From Vulcanimicrobiota bacterium (lineage in GTDB: Bacteria > Vulcanimicrobiota > Vulcanimicrobiia > Vulcanimicrobiales > Vulcanimicrobiaceae), in contig JABEUW010000067.1 of NCBI GenBank assembly GCA_013043945.1, positions 1 through 8,050 on the forward strand: 8,050 nucleotides of DNA, in the 5' to 3' direction. The position numbers and the translations under genes are program-made. The notes beneath the pieces were generated by a model that worked only from the letters and a program-made list of their open reading frames with translations, had not been told where the DNA came from and made no database searches. Positions 6,803 through 8,050 of the stretch are shown in pieces. Position 1 is the first letter of the stretch; each line of letters opens with the position of its first letter.

Positions 6803-6804
6803 GC

Positions 6805-7212
6805 TTACTTGGGCCGGAACTGAAGCGACAGCGAGTTGATACAGTAGCGCGTTCCCTCCGGGCCGGGTCCGTCGTCGAACACGTGCCCGAGATGGGAATC
6901 GCACCGTTTGCAGCGGACCTCGGTGCGAATCATGCCGTGGCTACGATCCTCGATCAGGCGGACGCGCTCCAACTCCTCGGGACGGGTAAAGCTCGGCCAG
7001 CCGCAGTGCGATTCGAATTTCGCGTCAGCGGTAAAAAGCGCGGCGCCGCAGCCTCCGCAGAGATAAGTTCCTTCGGCATCGACGGCGAGCAACGAGCCGG
7101 TAAAGGGGCGCTCGGTGCCGGCTTCGCGCAGAACGTGATAGCGCTCGGGCCCAAGTTGGGCGAGCCACTCGCTCTCGCTTTTGAGGATCTCGGGGGTTTC
7201 ACGGTCGTTCAT
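6805..7212 (-). CDS. msrB: Peptide methionine-(R)-sulfoxide reductase MsrB
   Basis: 135 residues from the chosen ATG at 7212, matching the usual size of about 135-140. A start at 7266 would add 18 residues (MRGIRC...) unlike the family, and neither start has a clear Shine-Dalgarno site. MsrB repairs protein-bound methionine-(R)-sulfoxide using thioredoxin. Features seen (ATG 7212 as residue 1): CGGC at 52-55 and CKRC at 101-104, the four zinc-binding cysteines; GWPSF at 71-75; HLGHVF at 107-112; and catalytic C124 in RYCINSLSL. C70, just before GWPSF, is placed where two-cysteine MsrBs have a resolving cysteine. There is no signal peptide, so it is probably cytosolic. It is a standalone MsrB with no MsrA fusion, and no msrA is present in the window. 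It lies upstream of, and in the same direction as, the kinase operon. Confidence 0.96.
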   Translation of the reverse strand: MNDRETPEILKSESEWLAQLGPERYHVLREAGTERPFTGSLLAVDAEGTYLCGGCGAALFTADAKFESHCGWPSFTRPEELERVRLIEDRSHGMIRTEVRCKRCDSHLGHVFDDGPGPEGTRYCINSLSLQFRPK

Positions 7213-7307
7213 ACGTTTGAGAATAACGCCCGACGGAGCGTGACGGATGCAACGAATACCCCGCATTCGAAAACGCGAGGCTGGAGCCGTTGATGGGGAT
7301 TGAATTG

Positions 7308-7326
7308 GTGGGCCAAATGTGGGCCA
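7308..7326. repeat. GTGGGCCA direct repeat, 11-bp period
   Basis: GTGGGCCA occurs at 7308-7315 and 7319-7326, separated by AAT. The period of about one helical turn would place both copies on the same DNA face. The first copy also sits in a small inverted repeat, TTGG-tggg-CCAA. It lies about 100 bp upstream of the msrB start and could be an operator or a remnant of an element end. No matching copy was noticed elsewhere in the window. Confidence 0.35.
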
Positions 7327-7472
7327 CTCATTATTCAGCCCTCAGGGCAACGCGTAACACCCGTCGAAGGTCGAACGCCTTGCGCGGGTGCTTTCGCAGG
7401 TCCTCGGGCCTTGCAGGCGGGCTCACGGAGCATCGTATCCGCTCTCGGTATCCAACATAGCCCTATAACGCT

Positions 7473-7490
7473 CGCGCGCGCGGGCGCGCG
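7473..7490. repeat. Alternating CG hairpin
   Basis: CGCGCGC (7473-7479), loop GCGG, GCGCGCG (7484-7490): a perfect 7-bp stem made of alternating C and G. Such runs can adopt left-handed DNA and are prone to slippage. No T tract follows on either strand, so it is not a standard intrinsic terminator. Confidence 0.5.
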
Positions 7491-7545
7491 TCGGGTGTGC
7501 GAAAAACTCTGCGATTCGGTGAGTCACAGAATGCTCTATCAACGC

Positions 7546-7617
7546 AAATTCGTCGACGACTTCGTCGCCACTTCGACGAAGGTCATGAACGCGGACTGCT
7601 TCGACCTCGCGACGTGA
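7546..7617 (+). pseudogene. katG: Relic of the C-terminal end of catalase-peroxidase KatG
   Basis: The last 23 codons of an open frame ending at TGA 7615-7617 read KFVDD, FVATSTKVMN, ADCFDLAT. The segment DFVATSTKVMNADCFDL matches the well-known KatG terminus DFVAAWTKVMNLDRFDL (consensus from memory) at 13 of 17 positions, and it ends where KatG ends. The usual W and R of the tail are replaced by S and C. Upstream of KFV in this frame there is no KatG similarity. A TLRFG reading in another frame at 7506-7520 may correspond to the DLRFG/DLVFG segment that lies about 20 residues before KFV in intact KatG, which would imply a deletion plus frameshift. KatG is about 720-750 residues long, so almost the whole gene is missing. 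It is not expected to be functional. The alternative is a short unrelated ORF with a chance match, which I consider unlikely. Confidence 0.72.
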
Positions 7618-7619
7618 GG

Positions 7620-7642
7620 CCACTCTGGCGGCCGCCAGGTGG
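7620..7642. terminator. Palindrome just after the katG relic stop; possible old terminator
   Basis: CTGGCGGCCGCCAG (7625-7638) is a perfect 14-bp palindrome. Allowing one bulged T at 7624, it is extended by CCAC (7620-7623) pairing with GTGG (7639-7642). It begins 3 nt after the TGA of the katG relic, the right place for that gene's transcription terminator. No T tract follows, so an intrinsic terminator is not certain, and a protein-binding palindrome ahead of the lipocalin gene is the alternative. Confidence 0.4.
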
Positions 7643-7736
7643 GATCCGCAGTGCGAGACGCCGCCGGACGAATGCGGTAGACGTGAAGTTTCTGTTTGCG
7701 CAGGTGAGGCGCGGTTCACGGACAACGGCTCTACGC

Positions 7737-8050
7737 ATGGAACGTTTTCAAACTCCGCTCGAAACCGTCCAGAGCGTCGATCTCGAGCGATACGCGGGCC
7801 GTTGGTTCGAGATTGCGCGCGCGCCGGCTCCCTTCGAACGGGAGACCGATCGCAACGTAACCGCCGAGTACACGCTGCGGCCGGGCAACCGGGTTCGCGT
7901 CGAAAATCGCTGCACGCAGCCGGACGGGCGCATCCGGGCCGCCTCCGGAAGCGCCCGTGTGAAGGATCCGAAGACCAACGCGAAGCTGCTGGTGAAGTTC
8001 TTTCCGCTCATGCCGGCGGCGGACTATTGGATCGTCGGACTCGATGAAGA
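7737..8050 (+). CDS. blc: Blc-type lipocalin, N-terminal part (runs off the window)
   Basis: 104 codons are visible; E. coli Blc has 177 residues including its signal. Hallmarks in order: YAGRWFEIAR (19-28), containing the lipocalin GxW motif (G21, W23), then FER (33-35), NVTAEYTL (40-47), ENRCTQPDGR, KLLVKFFP and DYWIVGLDE at the window edge. These follow bacterial lipocalin Blc/apolipoprotein D relatives closely. The fold is a beta-barrel carrier of fatty acids or lysophospholipids, linked in E. coli to envelope stress. Unlike E. coli Blc, this start gives no signal peptide or lipobox. The frame is open further upstream to possible GTG starts at 7704 and 7683, but those extensions also show no lipobox. 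No good Shine-Dalgarno sequence precedes the ATG. The product may be cytosolic or its true start may lie elsewhere. The 3' end is outside the window. Confidence 0.92.
   Translation, partial: MERFQTPLETVQSVDLERYAGRWFEIARAPAPFERETDRNVTAEYTLRPGNRVRVENRCTQPDGRIRAASGSARVKDPKTNAKLLVKFFPLMPAADYWIVGLDE

Larger units (their letters stand above)
7213..7545. other. Non-coding stretch upstream of msrB and before the katG relic
   Basis: I see no intact gene here. Open frames on both strands (for example 7300-7617 plus and 7423-7725 minus) give arginine- and serine-rich translations with no family resemblance, apart from the KatG-like tail at the end of the plus frame. The stretch must hold the msrB promoter, but no -10/-35 pair stands out. 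It contains a GTGGGCCA direct repeat at 7308-7326 and an alternating CG hairpin at 7473-7490. Its disorder compared with the dense coding elsewhere fits a deletion scar. Confidence 0.5.

Noticed and set aside
6658..6804. c-di-GMP riboswitch in the kinase operon leader
   Set aside because: No GEMM-type conserved core or tetraloop/receptor arrangement was found. Only short repeats and purine runs are present.
7473..7490. Intrinsic terminator at the CG hairpin
   Set aside because: No T tract follows on either strand, and no intact gene ends just before it.
7213..7545. tRNA gene or phage attachment site in the non-coding stretch
   Set aside because: No T-loop GGTTCGAATCC-like element, cloverleaf or integrase gene was found. 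The GTGGGCCA pair alone does not support an attachment site.
7423..7725. A 100-codon minus-strand open frame between msrB and the lipocalin gene
   Set aside because: No family resemblance, and it is antisense to the katG-like tail and spans the GC palindromes, so it is best explained as a chance frame.

Overview
The window is high-GC bacterial chromosome (roughly 60% G+C by eye) packed with signalling and methionine-repair genes. No rRNA, tRNA, CRISPR array or intact mobile element is visible. The mix of many multidomain c-di-GMP and two-component proteins with GC-rich codon use would suit a free-living environmental bacterium. A lineage such as Eremiobacterota/Vulcanimicrobiota is only a stylistic guess and is not shown by any marker here.

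Layout, left to right. (1) 8-1633, minus: a GAF-GGDEF-HD-GYP protein whose GGDEF domain is degenerate and whose HD-GYP phosphodiesterase motifs are intact. (2) 1724-2200, plus: free methionine-(R)-sulfoxide reductase (fRMsr, a catalytic GAF protein), divergent from gene 1 and convergent with gene 3, with only 4 bp between the two stop codons. (3) 6657-2205, minus: a three-gene operon read right to left. It encodes a soluble PAS-GAF-PAS histidine kinase, a single-domain Rcp1-type response regulator and a REC-PAS-GGDEF-EAL response regulator. Each junction is a 4-nt stop/start overlap, and a plausible sigma70-like promoter lies upstream at 6774-6802. (4) 7212-6805, minus: peptide methionine-(R)-sulfoxide reductase MsrB. 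(5) 7213-7736: about 520 bp without an intact gene. It holds short repeats, GC-rich hairpins and a decayed C-terminal tail of catalase-peroxidase KatG. (6) 7737 to the window end, plus: the N-terminal two-thirds of a Blc-type lipocalin.

How the parts may work together (inference). The operon looks like a phosphorelay in which one kinase can feed two receivers, one of them attached to a c-di-GMP phosphodiesterase. Both GGDEF domains in the window have lost catalytic residues, while both phosphodiesterase modules (EAL and HD-GYP) keep theirs. The predicted net output is therefore c-di-GMP breakdown, possibly with the dead GGDEF domains acting as GTP sensors. The c-di-GMP genes are interleaved with two methionine-R-sulfoxide reductases and a katG relic, so the locus also has an oxidative-damage theme. 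A functional link between the two themes is suggested only by position.

I do not see a wholly new type of system. The points most worth following are the degradation-only c-di-GMP logic, the translationally coupled relay and the katG scar.
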